This document shows, in pieces, positions 1 through 8,642 of a DNA stretch of 64,000 bases (position 1 is its first letter; each line of letters starts with the position of its first letter). The stretch comes from Nocardiopsis coralli (GTDB lineage: Bacteria > Actinomycetota > Actinomycetes > Streptosporangiales > Streptosporangiaceae): the NCBI RefSeq assembly GCF_014892575.1, contig NZ_JADBGI010000001.1:62001-126000 (forward strand), written 5' to 3'. The notes under the pieces are model-generated. The model was not told the origin of the DNA. It saw only the letters and a list, made by a program, of their open reading frames with translations, and made no database searches. The translations under genes and the position numbers were made by a program.

Positions 1-1050
<1,050 letters not shown>

Positions 1051-1069
1051 GCCGGCGCCGCAGGCCCAC

Positions 1070-1106
1070 GGGGCGGCCGACATCGTGTGCACGGGTCGGC
1101 CGCCCC
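1070..1106. terminator. Hairpin between convergent genes
   Basis: Perfect 12-bp arms (GGGGCGGCCGAC at 1070-1081 and GTCGGCCGCCCC at 1095-1106) enclose a 13-nt loop in the gap between two converging genes. There is no clear T run, as is common in high-GC actinomycetes. Probably a bidirectional terminator. Confidence 0.6.
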
Positions 1107-1143
1107 ACTCGTCCGGCGAGTTCCGTCAGGGGCGGTTCCGGGG

Positions 1144-1833
1144 TCAACGCCCCCTCTGCCCCGCGGGCTCGAGCATGGGCACCAGGAACTGCTCGGCCAC
1201 CGCACGGAGCTCCGCCTCGTCGTCCAGGTCGACCAAGTGGCTGGGGATGATCAGGAATGAGGCGGACACACGGACCATCAGTTCGGCCACGCGCTCGACC
1301 TCCACCTCCCGTGAAATCGTGTTTGCTTGCTGCTCGAGGCGCAGTTGCCCGGCCACGAAGGCTCGAACGGTCGCCAGGGTGCGCCCGTTGTCGCTGATCA
1401 TGGACGGTGCCACCGCATCGGGTTCGGCCTCCAGGAGACCGCCGATCAGTGGGTGGCCCCGGATGGCCCTGAGCGAACTCACGAACCCGCGCACCACCCG
1501 TTCGGAGACCGTCTGCGCCTCTTGGATGTCCACGAGGAACCGGTCGAAGTAACGGCGGAATTCACGTCGCACCACGCTTTCGACCAGGACGTCCTTGGTG
1601 GCGAAGCGCCGGTACACGGTGATTCTCGAGACGCCGGCCCGGCGGCCCACGTCCTCCATGGTGGAACGGCGGATACCCATCCGGCAGAACTGTTCGTGGG
1701 CCGCGTCGAGGACACGTTCGGTGGTCGCGTCGTCGTCCTCGGCGCGGCCGACAGCCTCGGCGTACGCGCGTTCCAGGATCGATTCCGATTCTGAGGGCGC
1801 CATGAGAGCAGAGAATACAGGTTCCACAGTCAC
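1144..1833 (-). CDS. TetR/AcrR-family transcriptional regulator (candidate regulator of the lcp cluster)
   Basis: A 229-residue protein with an N-terminal TetR helix-turn-helix at about residues 37-85 (TTERVLDAAHEQFCRMGI, then VSRITVYRRFATKDVL) and an all-helical ligand-binding C-terminus. It is divergent from the first lcp gene, with a 254-bp shared intergenic region holding a perfect inverted repeat, the usual layout for a TetR repressor of the neighbouring operon. In Gordonia polyisoprenivorans a TetR regulator (LcpR) controls lcp, so a similar role is likely here. This is inferred from context, as no ligand or operator contact can be read from the sequence. A start further downstream (the methionine at residue 11) would also keep the whole HTH domain. 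Confidence 0.85.
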   Translation of the reverse strand: MTVEPVFSALMAPSESESILERAYAEAVGRAEDDDATTERVLDAAHEQFCRMGIRRSTMEDVGRRAGVSRITVYRRFATKDVLVESVVRREFRRYFDRFLVDIQEAQTVSERVVRGFVSSLRAIRGHPLIGGLLEAEPDAVAPSMISDNGRTLATVRAFVAGQLRLEQQANTISREVEVERVAELMVRVSASFLIIPSHLVDLDDEAELRAVAEQFLVPMLEPAGQRGR

Positions 1834-2007
1834 CGTTCCTTGTCAGGAGCTGTCGTCGGGCCCGGGTTGCACGCCCGACGGCACGGACGACCCGGCGGCC
1901 GTTGCGATCTCGGACCTTCCGGGTCAGTGGGCGGCACCGGCAGGATGGCGGCCCCGCACGGGGTTGTGTGAATTTCTTCAATCACGGGTCTGGCGTTCCG
2001 CATTCTC

Positions 2008-2051
2008 CTGTGTTTCGCTGATGAAACACAGAATCAGGTTGTGTATCACAA
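2008..2051. promoter_or_regulatory. Inverted repeats upstream of lcp; candidate TetR operator
   Basis: CTGTGTTTC (2008-2016) and GAAACACAG (2023-2031) form a perfect 9-bp inverted repeat with a 6-bp spacer. Just downstream is TTGTG-TAT-CACAA (2039-2051). Both lie 37-80 bp upstream of the lcp start, between it and the divergent TetR gene, which is where a TetR-type operator would be expected. Binding is not shown. Confidence 0.55.
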
Positions 2052-2087
2052 TATCACCAGCCTGGATCTCGAGAGAGGAGTCCGAGC

Positions 2088-3308
2088 ATGGCCCATTTCA
2101 GTAGGCGTCAGGCTCTGATAGCCGGTGGCGCGTTCGGCGCGCTCGTGGCAGCAGCACCCGCCCAGGCACGCTCGCTCGTCGGATGGAACTGGTCCCCCGG
2201 CGACTCGGTGGCCGGCACCGGGGCCGGCCTCGACCCGCACGAGGTGTGGGACGCGGCGGCAGATCCGCTCCTGAAGTCCCTCCTGGACCGCGGTGCCGTC
2301 CCCGGGGTCAACGACCTGCTGTGGGACTGGGAGACCAACGAACAGCCCCTCCCCGACGGGCTCCCCTCGGACCTGCGCGACTTCATGGAGGACGCGCGCC
2401 GGCTCCCGTCGTGGGCGGACCACGACAAGCTCGAGCTCGCTGCCGAGTTCAACAAGAGCCACGGCATCTACCTCAACCTGGCCAACGGCCCGGGCGGGGG
2501 CATGCTCGCCGCCGCGATCCCCCAGGAAGCCCGTGCCGTCTATTACTCCAACGGCGGCGCGGACATGGAGTCCCGGGTGGCCAAGACGAGCATCTTCGGG
2601 TTCTCCGTCGGCTCGCTCGACGCGTTCCGGCCCGAGGGCACATGCGTGGTCGAGTGCTTGAAGACCCGTCTGGTGCACGCCGCCGTGCGGCACCTGCTGC
2701 CGCAGTCCGAGCACTGGCGCGAGTCGGCGGACGAGGACATCCCGATCAACCAGGAAGACATGCTGGTCACCTGGCACACCCTGCCGACCTTCGCGATGCG
2801 CAGCATGGAGGACTGGGAGGTCCCTGTCACCGATGACGAGGCCGAGGCCTACCTTCACGTGTGGCAGGTGACCGCGGCCATGATCGGGATCTCCGAGGAA
2901 TACATCCCGGCCACGTGGCAGGCGGCCTACGAGCAGTCGGACGAAATCATGGCCCGGAACATGGGGCCCACCGACGAGGGCATCTGGATCGCCGACACCC
3001 TGCTCTCCCAGCTCTCCAACCGGTTCCACGAGGCCACCCGCCCGATGGTCAACTCCCTGGCCCGGTTCCTGATCGGGGACGAGACCGCCGACTGGATCGA
3101 GATCCCGCGCGAGGAGCGGTGGGACGACCTGGTGCCCCGGGCGTGGTCGTCCCTCGTCCAGTTCCGCAACGGCGTGATCGGCCTTCCGGCGGTGCCCCAG
3201 CTCGCGTGGACCATCGACGAACTCCTGCGCCAGTACGTCCTGCACGACCTCACTGGCGGGGAGGAGACCAAGATCGAGATCCCCACCTCGAACCGCCCCG
3301 ACTACTGA
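2088..3308 (+). CDS. lcp: Latex clearing protein (rubber oxygenase), Tat-exported, copy 1
   Basis: A 406-residue protein, matching the roughly 407 residues of Streptomyces Lcp. The N-terminus is a Tat signal (SRR at 5-7, hydrophobic stretch, AQA near 25-27). It belongs to the DUF2236/MpaB-like oxygenase family. Residues corresponding to the haem ligands and active site described for Lcp of Streptomyces sp. K30 are present with an offset of one: E147, R163, K166-T167 and H197 (in LVHAAVRH). Lcp is a secreted b-type haem dioxygenase that cuts poly(cis-1,4-isoprene) into oligo-isoprenoid aldehydes and ketones. GGAG 8 nt upstream supports this ATG. A second copy follows 106 bp downstream, then a molybdenum hydroxylase, as in known rubber-degradation loci. 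Activity on rubber is inferred from homology. Confidence 0.85.
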   Translation: MAHFSRRQALIAGGAFGALVAAAPAQARSLVGWNWSPGDSVAGTGAGLDPHEVWDAAADPLLKSLLDRGAVPGVNDLLWDWETNEQPLPDGLPSDLRDFMEDARRLPSWADHDKLELAAEFNKSHGIYLNLANGPGGGMLAAAIPQEARAVYYSNGGADMESRVAKTSIFGFSVGSLDAFRPEGTCVVECLKTRLVHAAVRHLLPQSEHWRESADEDIPINQEDMLVTWHTLPTFAMRSMEDWEVPVTDDEAEAYLHVWQVTAAMIGISEEYIPATWQAAYEQSDEIMARNMGPTDEGIWIADTLLSQLSNRFHEATRPMVNSLARFLIGDETADWIEIPREERWDDLVPRAWSSLVQFRNGVIGLPAVPQLAWTIDELLRQYVLHDLTGGEETKIEIPTSNRPDY

Positions 3309-3343
3309 CCCCGGGCACCCGAACAACGCTGCCGCATGCAGTA

Positions 3344-3374
3344 CCCCCTACCCCCTCATACCCCCTCATCCCCC
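3344..3374 (-). other. Four-tract G-quadruplex-like sequence between the two lcp genes
   Basis: The plus strand carries four runs of five C (3344-3348, 3351-3355, 3361-3365, 3370-3374) separated by 2, 5 and 4 bases, so the minus (template) strand has four G5 tracts with short loops. This meets the usual G4 pattern. It sits in the 106-bp gap between lcp copies, where it could slow transcription or separate expression of the two genes. Confidence 0.55.
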
Positions 3375-3414
3375 GGGCTCCGGTGATCCGGCCGGCCCGG
3401 TGAAGGAGACACAG

Positions 3415-4641
3415 ATGAAGGACGTCAGCAGACGAACCATCCTCGCCTCGGGCGGAGCGCTCGGCGCGTTCGCCATGATGTCACCTGCCTACGCGCGCGC
3501 CATGACCGACTGGAACTGGCCGGCGAGCCGATCCGTCGCCGGTGCCGGTACCGGGATCGACCCGTTGCAGGTGTGGGACCCCAAAGCCGACCCGGTGGTG
3601 GCCTCACTCCTCGAGGACGGGGTGGTCCCCGAGGTCAACGAACTGCTGCGCGAGTGGACCCGCAACGACCAGCCCCTGCCCGACGGCCTGCCCTCGGAGC
3701 TCAAGGACTTCATGGAAGAGGCCCGGCAGCTTCCCTCCTGGGCCGACGAGGACAAACTGGCCGCTGCCGTGGACTTCAACGAGAAGCGCGGTCTCTACAC
3801 CGGCGTCCTGTACGGGATGGCCAGCGGGATGATGGCCACCGTGATCCCGCAGGAGGCCCTGGCGGTCTACTACTCCAAGGGGGGCTCGGACATGAAGCCC
3901 CGCATCTCCAAAACCGCCAAGCTCGGCTACGACATCGGCACCACGAACGCCTACCAACCGGACGGCGAGATGATCGTGACCGCGGTCAAGACCCGGCTCG
4001 TGCATGCTGCGGTCCGCCATCTGCTGCCCCAGTCCCAGCACTGGTCCGAGGTCGCCCCGGAGGAGATCCCCATCAGCCAGGCCGATGTCATGGTCACGTG
4101 GCACAGCCTGGCCACGACCGTGATGCAGAAGATCAGGGAGTGGGAGATCCCGGTCGAGGACGCGGAGTCCGAAGGCTACCTGCACGTGTGGCAGGTGACC
4201 GCGAGCATGCTCGGGGTCGACGACGAGTACATCCCGGCGTCGTGGGACGCCGCGGACGAACAGGCCGAACAGGTCCTCGACCCGATCCTCGCCCCGACTC
4301 GTGAAGGCGTCGCCCTGGCCGAGCTCCTCCTGCAGTTGCCCGAGGAGGTCGACCGGGGGATCCTCAGCAGGCCGCTCATCGGTGCATTCACCCGGTACGT
4401 CCTCGGTGACCAGATCGCCGAGTGGCTGGAGATCCCCGAGGAGCCCTTCTGGGACAGTGCGCTCAACACCTTCTGGGAACCGTTCATCGCCGTACGCGAG
4501 GGTGTGCTCGACAGGTTCCCCGGAAGCAGCACGCTCTACTGGCAGTTCGACGAACTCCTGCGCCAGGCGATGCTGCTCTTCCTCTCCGAGGCGGAGCCGA
4601 TCAGCATCGAGATCCCCACGCACAACAACCCGGACTACTGA
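3415..4641 (+). CDS. lcp: Latex clearing protein (rubber oxygenase), Tat-exported, copy 2
   Basis: A 408-residue paralogue of the preceding gene. ATG 3415 is chosen over an in-frame GTG at 3400 because GAAGGAG lies just upstream of it and the protein then starts with a compact Tat signal (SRRTILASGGALGAF). Residues aligning with the K30 Lcp haem pocket are again E147, R163, K166-T167 and H197 at the same numbers, and both copies end in IEIPT-x-N-x-PDY, so this is a duplication of a complete gene. Divergence is spread over the protein, suggesting an old duplication or separate acquisition. The two may differ in chain-length preference or expression; nothing in the sequence settles this. Confidence 0.85.
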   Translation: MKDVSRRTILASGGALGAFAMMSPAYARAMTDWNWPASRSVAGAGTGIDPLQVWDPKADPVVASLLEDGVVPEVNELLREWTRNDQPLPDGLPSELKDFMEEARQLPSWADEDKLAAAVDFNEKRGLYTGVLYGMASGMMATVIPQEALAVYYSKGGSDMKPRISKTAKLGYDIGTTNAYQPDGEMIVTAVKTRLVHAAVRHLLPQSQHWSEVAPEEIPISQADVMVTWHSLATTVMQKIREWEIPVEDAESEGYLHVWQVTASMLGVDDEYIPASWDAADEQAEQVLDPILAPTREGVALAELLLQLPEEVDRGILSRPLIGAFTRYVLGDQIAEWLEIPEEPFWDSALNTFWEPFIAVREGVLDRFPGSSTLYWQFDELLRQAMLLFLSEAEPISIEIPTHNNPDY

Positions 4642-4972
4642 TCCGGCACCCGGTCCGGACCGGACCTCCCAGGACCGGCCGCTGATGGCCGTGCACGCTC
4701 CCTTCGATCGCACCCCAAGGTGTCCCGTGGATCTGCGCCACGTCCGAGCGGAGGCACACCCGGTGATCGGGACCGCACGGCGACAGGAGCGGCCGAGGTC
4801 CGCGGCGCGGTCGTTCCGTGCCGCGGGCCGGCCGTCCTCGCCGACGTCGCACCGTCGAACGTGCGGCGCCGGCGAGGGCACCCACCTGGTCACGGCCGCA
4901 ATGGCCGACGACACACCGCAGCAGGGCCGCACAACAGCGGCGAACGGACCGAGGGATGACGGGAACGATTCG
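4642..4972. other. 331-bp gap between lcp copy 2 and the Mo-hydroxylase gene
   Basis: No gene or convincing hairpin is seen here. The reading frame of the downstream gene is open through it, but without signal or family similarity. It may hold a separate promoter for the hydroxylase genes. Confidence 0.4.
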
Positions 4973-7282
4973 ATGAGCACCGACGGAGAAGCCCCTGTGT
5001 CCGAACCCGGCGGACACGTCGTCGGACGACGGAGATTCTTCGGGTACGTGCTGGCCGGGGCCACCTTGGTCACCGCGGCAGGCCCGATTCCGGCCACAGC
5101 TGCCTGGGCGGAGGAGGCCCAGAACGAGTCCCTGTCCGGGTCGGTCGATCTCAACGACGTGATGACGCTGGCTGCGAGACCGACCTCGAACCTGATCAAG
5201 GTCGAGGTGCACGAGGACAGCACGGTCTCCTTCGCCCTTCCGCGCGCCGAGACCGGCCAGGGCATCACCACCTCGACCGCGATGCTGATCGCCGAGGAGC
5301 TGGACGTGCCGGTGTCCCAGGTGCGGGTCACCTTGGCCGACGCCAGACCGGAACTGGTGTTCAATCAGCTCACCGGGGCCTCGAACACGACCATCTCGAC
5401 CTACACCCCGGTCCGGACCGCCGCCGCGATCGCGCGCCGGCGCTTGTTGGAAGCGGCAGCGGACGAGTTCGGGGCCGACCTCGACGACCTCGTCCTGCGG
5501 GAAGGGGTGATCAGCGACGGCTCCGGGCACAGCGCACAGATCGGCTCCCTCGTCGAGAAAGCCGCGAGCGAGAATACCGAAGAGGTCAGCGTGGACCTCA
5601 AGACGAGCGAGGACTTCAGCGTCATCGGGGAACCCCAGAACCGCATCGACGCGGTCGAAGCGGTGACGGGGCGCAAGAAGTTCACCCTGGACCTCGATGT
5701 GGACGATGCACTACCGACCATGGTGTGCCGTGCCCCGACGATCAACGGCACGCCCGAGTCGGTCGTCAACACCGACGAGGTCCTGCAGATGCCCGGTGTC
5801 ACCGACGTCGCCACCATCTCGACCGGGGTGGCCGTGAGGGCCGAGACCTTCGGGCAGTGCATCGACGCCGTGCGCGCCCTCGAGGTGTCCTGGGAGCCGG
5901 GAAGCGTCGACGGGCTCTCCGACGAGGACGTGCTCCAGGAGCTGCAGGAGGCCGAGCTTCCGATGGTGCCCGCTCCGCCGGGCAGTTCGACCGTGGACGA
6001 GACCTTCACCTTCTACTTCCGCAACAACAGCGCCTTGGAACCCAACTGCGCGATCGCCGACGTGCGCTCCGACAGCGCGGAGATCTGGTCGGGGCTGAAA
6101 GCACCGATCGTCGCCCGCGGCGCGATCGCCGAGAAGATCGGCCTCAGGCCCAGCGCCGTCACCGTGCACGTGCCCGAGAGCGGCGGTTCCTTCGGGCGCA
6201 AGCTGTTCTTCGACGCCGCTGTCGAGGCCGCCGAGGCGTCCAAGGAGATCGGCAAGCCCGTCAAGCTCATGTGGCACCGCGCCGACGACACCCGGCAGGG
6301 CCGCACCCAGCCCATGGCCACGTCCCGAGTGCGTATCTCCCACGACGGTGACCGGGTCCTGCGCTACGACCAGCGGCACACGAGTGTCGCCACCGATCTG
6401 AGCCACGGGTTCGGCGACGTCGTCACCGCCATGGCGGCGGAGATTCCGGGCCTCGACGGCACGTTCGCCCAGGTGTTCTTCCAACTATCCCAAGCCAGGT
6501 CGTACGACTTCGGCCACGAGAGCCGGCTGCTCAACGAGGTGAACCGGGGCTTCAATACCGGCAGCATGCGCAACGTCTACTCACCGAACGTGGTCTGTGC
6601 CCGGGAGCTCATGGTCGACCGCCTCGCGCAGGAGTTGGACCGCGACCCTTACGAGTTCCGGCGTGAACTCCTGACCGACGAACGGGCCCGGGCCGCGCTG
6701 GACAGGGTCGCCGAGGTCGGCGAGTGGGGACGGGAGATGCCCTCCGACACCGCCCAGGGCATCGCCTTCATGCACGAGTACAAATCGGAGTGCGCGGTCC
6801 TGGCCGAGATCGACTGCCGCCAGGAGACCATCGACCGGGAGGTTCGCGACGGTGTGACCGGCCCCCGCGTGACCAAGGTGGTCCTGGCCGTCGACGTGGG
6901 TCTGGCGGTCAACCCCCGCGGTTTGGAGGCCCAGATGCAGGGCTGCGTCATGGACGGCATCGCACTCGCGATGACGTCCAGCCTGCATCTGGAGGACGGG
7001 CACTTCCTCGAGGCCAGCTGGGACAACTACTTCTACACACGCCAGTGGAACACCCCGCCGGAGATCGAGGTCGTCATCATGCCGGCGAGTGGGGAACCGG
7101 GAGGCGCCGGAGAGTTGGGCGTTGCTCCGGTGAAGGCCGCTGTGGCGTGCGCGTACGGCCGCGCGGTCGGGGCCATGCCCACGAGCTTTCCCATCAACCA
7201 CGGGGACCTGTCCTTCGAGCCGAGACCGAACGTTCCCCCCGTCCCCGAGCCGCCCTCCGACGGCTTGGACAACGCCGAGTGA
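4973..7282 (+). CDS. Molybdenum hydroxylase / aldehyde dehydrogenase large subunit, Tat-exported (OxiAB-type)
   Basis: A 769-residue protein of the xanthine dehydrogenase/isoquinoline oxidoreductase large-subunit family. ATG 4973 gives a Tat signal (GRRRFFGYVLAGATLVTAAG, about residues 22-41) and has GGGA about 10 nt upstream; the longer open frame has no domain. Cofactor signatures are visible: GGSFGRK in the molybdopterin pocket and GGAGELG near the C-terminus, whose Glu corresponds to the catalytic base of the family. It is followed after 14 bp by its [2Fe-2S] subunit. In Streptomyces sp. K30 a heterodimeric molybdenum hydroxylase (OxiAB) next to lcp oxidises the aldehydes released from rubber; the same role is inferred. 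Only the large subunit carries an export signal, as expected for co-export of the folded dimer. Confidence 0.85.
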   Translation: MSTDGEAPVSEPGGHVVGRRRFFGYVLAGATLVTAAGPIPATAAWAEEAQNESLSGSVDLNDVMTLAARPTSNLIKVEVHEDSTVSFALPRAETGQGITTSTAMLIAEELDVPVSQVRVTLADARPELVFNQLTGASNTTISTYTPVRTAAAIARRRLLEAAADEFGADLDDLVLREGVISDGSGHSAQIGSLVEKAASENTEEVSVDLKTSEDFSVIGEPQNRIDAVEAVTGRKKFTLDLDVDDALPTMVCRAPTINGTPESVVNTDEVLQMPGVTDVATISTGVAVRAETFGQCIDAVRALEVSWEPGSVDGLSDEDVLQELQEAELPMVPAPPGSSTVDETFTFYFRNNSALEPNCAIADVRSDSAEIWSGLKAPIVARGAIAEKIGLRPSAVTVHVPESGGSFGRKLFFDAAVEAAEASKEIGKPVKLMWHRADDTRQGRTQPMATSRVRISHDGDRVLRYDQRHTSVATDLSHGFGDVVTAMAAEIPGLDGTFAQVFFQLSQARSYDFGHESRLLNEVNRGFNTGSMRNVYSPNVVCARELMVDRLAQELDRDPYEFRRELLTDERARAALDRVAEVGEWGREMPSDTAQGIAFMHEYKSECAVLAEIDCRQETIDREVRDGVTGPRVTKVVLAVDVGLAVNPRGLEAQMQGCVMDGIALAMTSSLHLEDGHFLEASWDNYFYTRQWNTPPEIEVVIMPASGEPGGAGELGVAPVKAAVACAYGRAVGAMPTSFPINHGDLSFEPRPNVPPVPEPPSDGLDNAE

Positions 7283-7296
7283 AGCGAGGAGCCCCC

Positions 7297-7773
7297 ATGC
7301 CCGAGCACACGTTCCGACTCAACGGCGAGCAGGTCACCGTCGACGTCGCCGACGACGTCCGGCTGCTGTGGGTCCTGCGCGACGTCCTTGGTGTGACCGG
7401 CCCGAAGTACGGTTGCGGCATCAGCGTCTGCCAGGCCTGTGTGAGCCATGTCAACGGCAAGGCGGTCACGCCGTGCACCGTTCCGGTCGGGGATCTCGAC
7501 GCATCCGACGAGGTCACCACCATCGAAGGGTTGCCCGACACGGTGGGCGAAGAACTGCACCCGATGCAGGAGGCCTGGCTGGAACAGGACGTCTCCCAAT
7601 GCGGCTACTGCCAACCCGGACAGATCATGGCCGCCGTGGCGCTGGTGCGGCGTTCCGCAGAAGAAGGGCGCGACATCACCGACGACGACCTGGACGGGAT
7701 CCGCAACATCTGCCGCTGCGGTACCTACCTGCGGATCCGCGAGGCGATCAGGGCCGGGGCCGCCCACATGTGA
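7297..7773 (+). CDS. [2Fe-2S] small subunit of molybdenum hydroxylase (OxiAB-type)
   Basis: A 158-residue protein with the two iron-sulfur domains of xanthine-dehydrogenase-type small subunits: a plant-ferredoxin-like cluster (KYGCGISVCQACV and a later Cys in TPCTV) and the helical cluster domain (CGYCQPGQIM, then CRCGTYLRIREA). It passes electrons from the Mo centre of the preceding large subunit to an external acceptor; no FAD subunit is encoded here. AAGCGAGGA precedes ATG 7297. There is no signal peptide of its own, which fits export as a complex with the Tat-tagged large subunit. Confidence in family is high; the substrate is inferred from the lcp context. Confidence 0.9.
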   Translation: MPEHTFRLNGEQVTVDVADDVRLLWVLRDVLGVTGPKYGCGISVCQACVSHVNGKAVTPCTVPVGDLDASDEVTTIEGLPDTVGEELHPMQEAWLEQDVSQCGYCQPGQIMAAVALVRRSAEEGRDITDDDLDGIRNICRCGTYLRIREAIRAGAAHM

Positions 7774-7817
7774 GCGGAGCGGCCGCCCCACCTGGAGGCC
7801 GGGCTGCCGACGACCCC

Positions 7818-7852
7818 GCGGAGGTGACGGTCCTGAGGAGTGTCACCTCCGC
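7818..7852. terminator. Hairpin between convergent genes
   Basis: Perfect 11-bp arms GCGGAGGTGAC (7818-7828) and GTCACCTCCGC (7842-7852) with a 13-nt loop. It lies between the converging Mo-hydroxylase and TetR genes, so it probably terminates both. Confidence 0.6.
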
Positions 7853-7905
7853 TACGACACCGAGCCGGGTTCGCCCTGCGGCTCCTGGCGGAGGGGGCCG
7901 CGCGG

Positions 7906-8604
7906 TCACGGACCTCCGGTGACGGCGCCTTCCGGAACCATGTCCGATGCACCCGTCGAGACCGGTGCCGACCAGAGCCCCGTGACGGCATCGGTCAGCC
8001 CGGCCGCGGCCCGATGCCAGGAACCCCGGGACGTGGGCCGCCCGTTCGCCAGGGCGTCCTCACGTTCGGCGATCATGTGGATCATCAGCTGGCGGGTCAT
8101 GTCCTGACGCTCGAGGCGGATCTCCTCCGGTAGGTCGGGCAGGCAGCGGTGCACCTCTTCGACGGCGCGCGTCAGCGACGGTGAGTTCAGCGATTCCCGG
8201 GCCACTGCCTCGCGGTGCGAAGGGTCGCTCATCACCTGCGCGCTGAACCGTGCGAACCAACTGGGCACACCCAGGTCGGCCAGGTGCAGGGCGAAGGGCT
8301 CGACCATGCAGGCCACCCAGTCCCTGGTCGCGGTGGAGCCCTCGGCCTGCTCGACCATTCGGAGGCGGATGCTCTCGATCTGTTCCGTGTGCGCGCGCAC
8401 GATCGCGCGGATCAGCCCGGACCTGGAACCGAAGTGGTAGCTGACCGCGGTGTTGTTGCCCTGCCCCGCGGCCAGTCCGATCTGGCGGTTGGAGACGTTG
8501 GCGACCCCGTGTTCGGCGAACAGCTGCTCTGCTGCGGCCAGGATGCTCTGCTGTGTCGCAACAGCGCGGTCCGACCTCGTCCCCCTGCCACTCATGGCTT
8601 CCAC
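7906..8604 (-). CDS. TetR/AcrR-family transcriptional regulator
   Basis: A 232-residue protein with a TetR HTH in the first 70 residues (QSILAAAEQLFAEHGV, then NTAVSYHFGSRSGLIRAIV) and a helical C-terminus of the kind seen in regulators of lipid or xenobiotic genes. It is read in the same direction as, and 38 bp downstream of, a cytochrome P450 gene, so the two may be cotranscribed. An alternative ATG three codons in is possible. It may control the P450 through the inverted repeat at 9971-9990; this is inference. Confidence 0.85.
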   Translation of the reverse strand: MEAMSGRGTRSDRAVATQQSILAAAEQLFAEHGVANVSNRQIGLAAGQGNNTAVSYHFGSRSGLIRAIVRAHTEQIESIRLRMVEQAEGSTATRDWVACMVEPFALHLADLGVPSWFARFSAQVMSDPSHREAVARESLNSPSLTRAVEEVHRCLPDLPEEIRLERQDMTRQLMIHMIAEREDALANGRPTSRGSWHRAAAGLTDAVTGLWSAPVSTGASDMVPEGAVTGGP

Positions 8605-8642
8605 CTTATCGGCCCGGCTTCCGGCCCGGGGCCTGCGATCGC

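Noticed and set aside
2046-3326. 426-codon open frame antisense to lcp copy 1
   Set aside because: Typical GC-rich antisense shadow: no ribosome site, no domain, and fully overlapped by the well-supported lcp gene.
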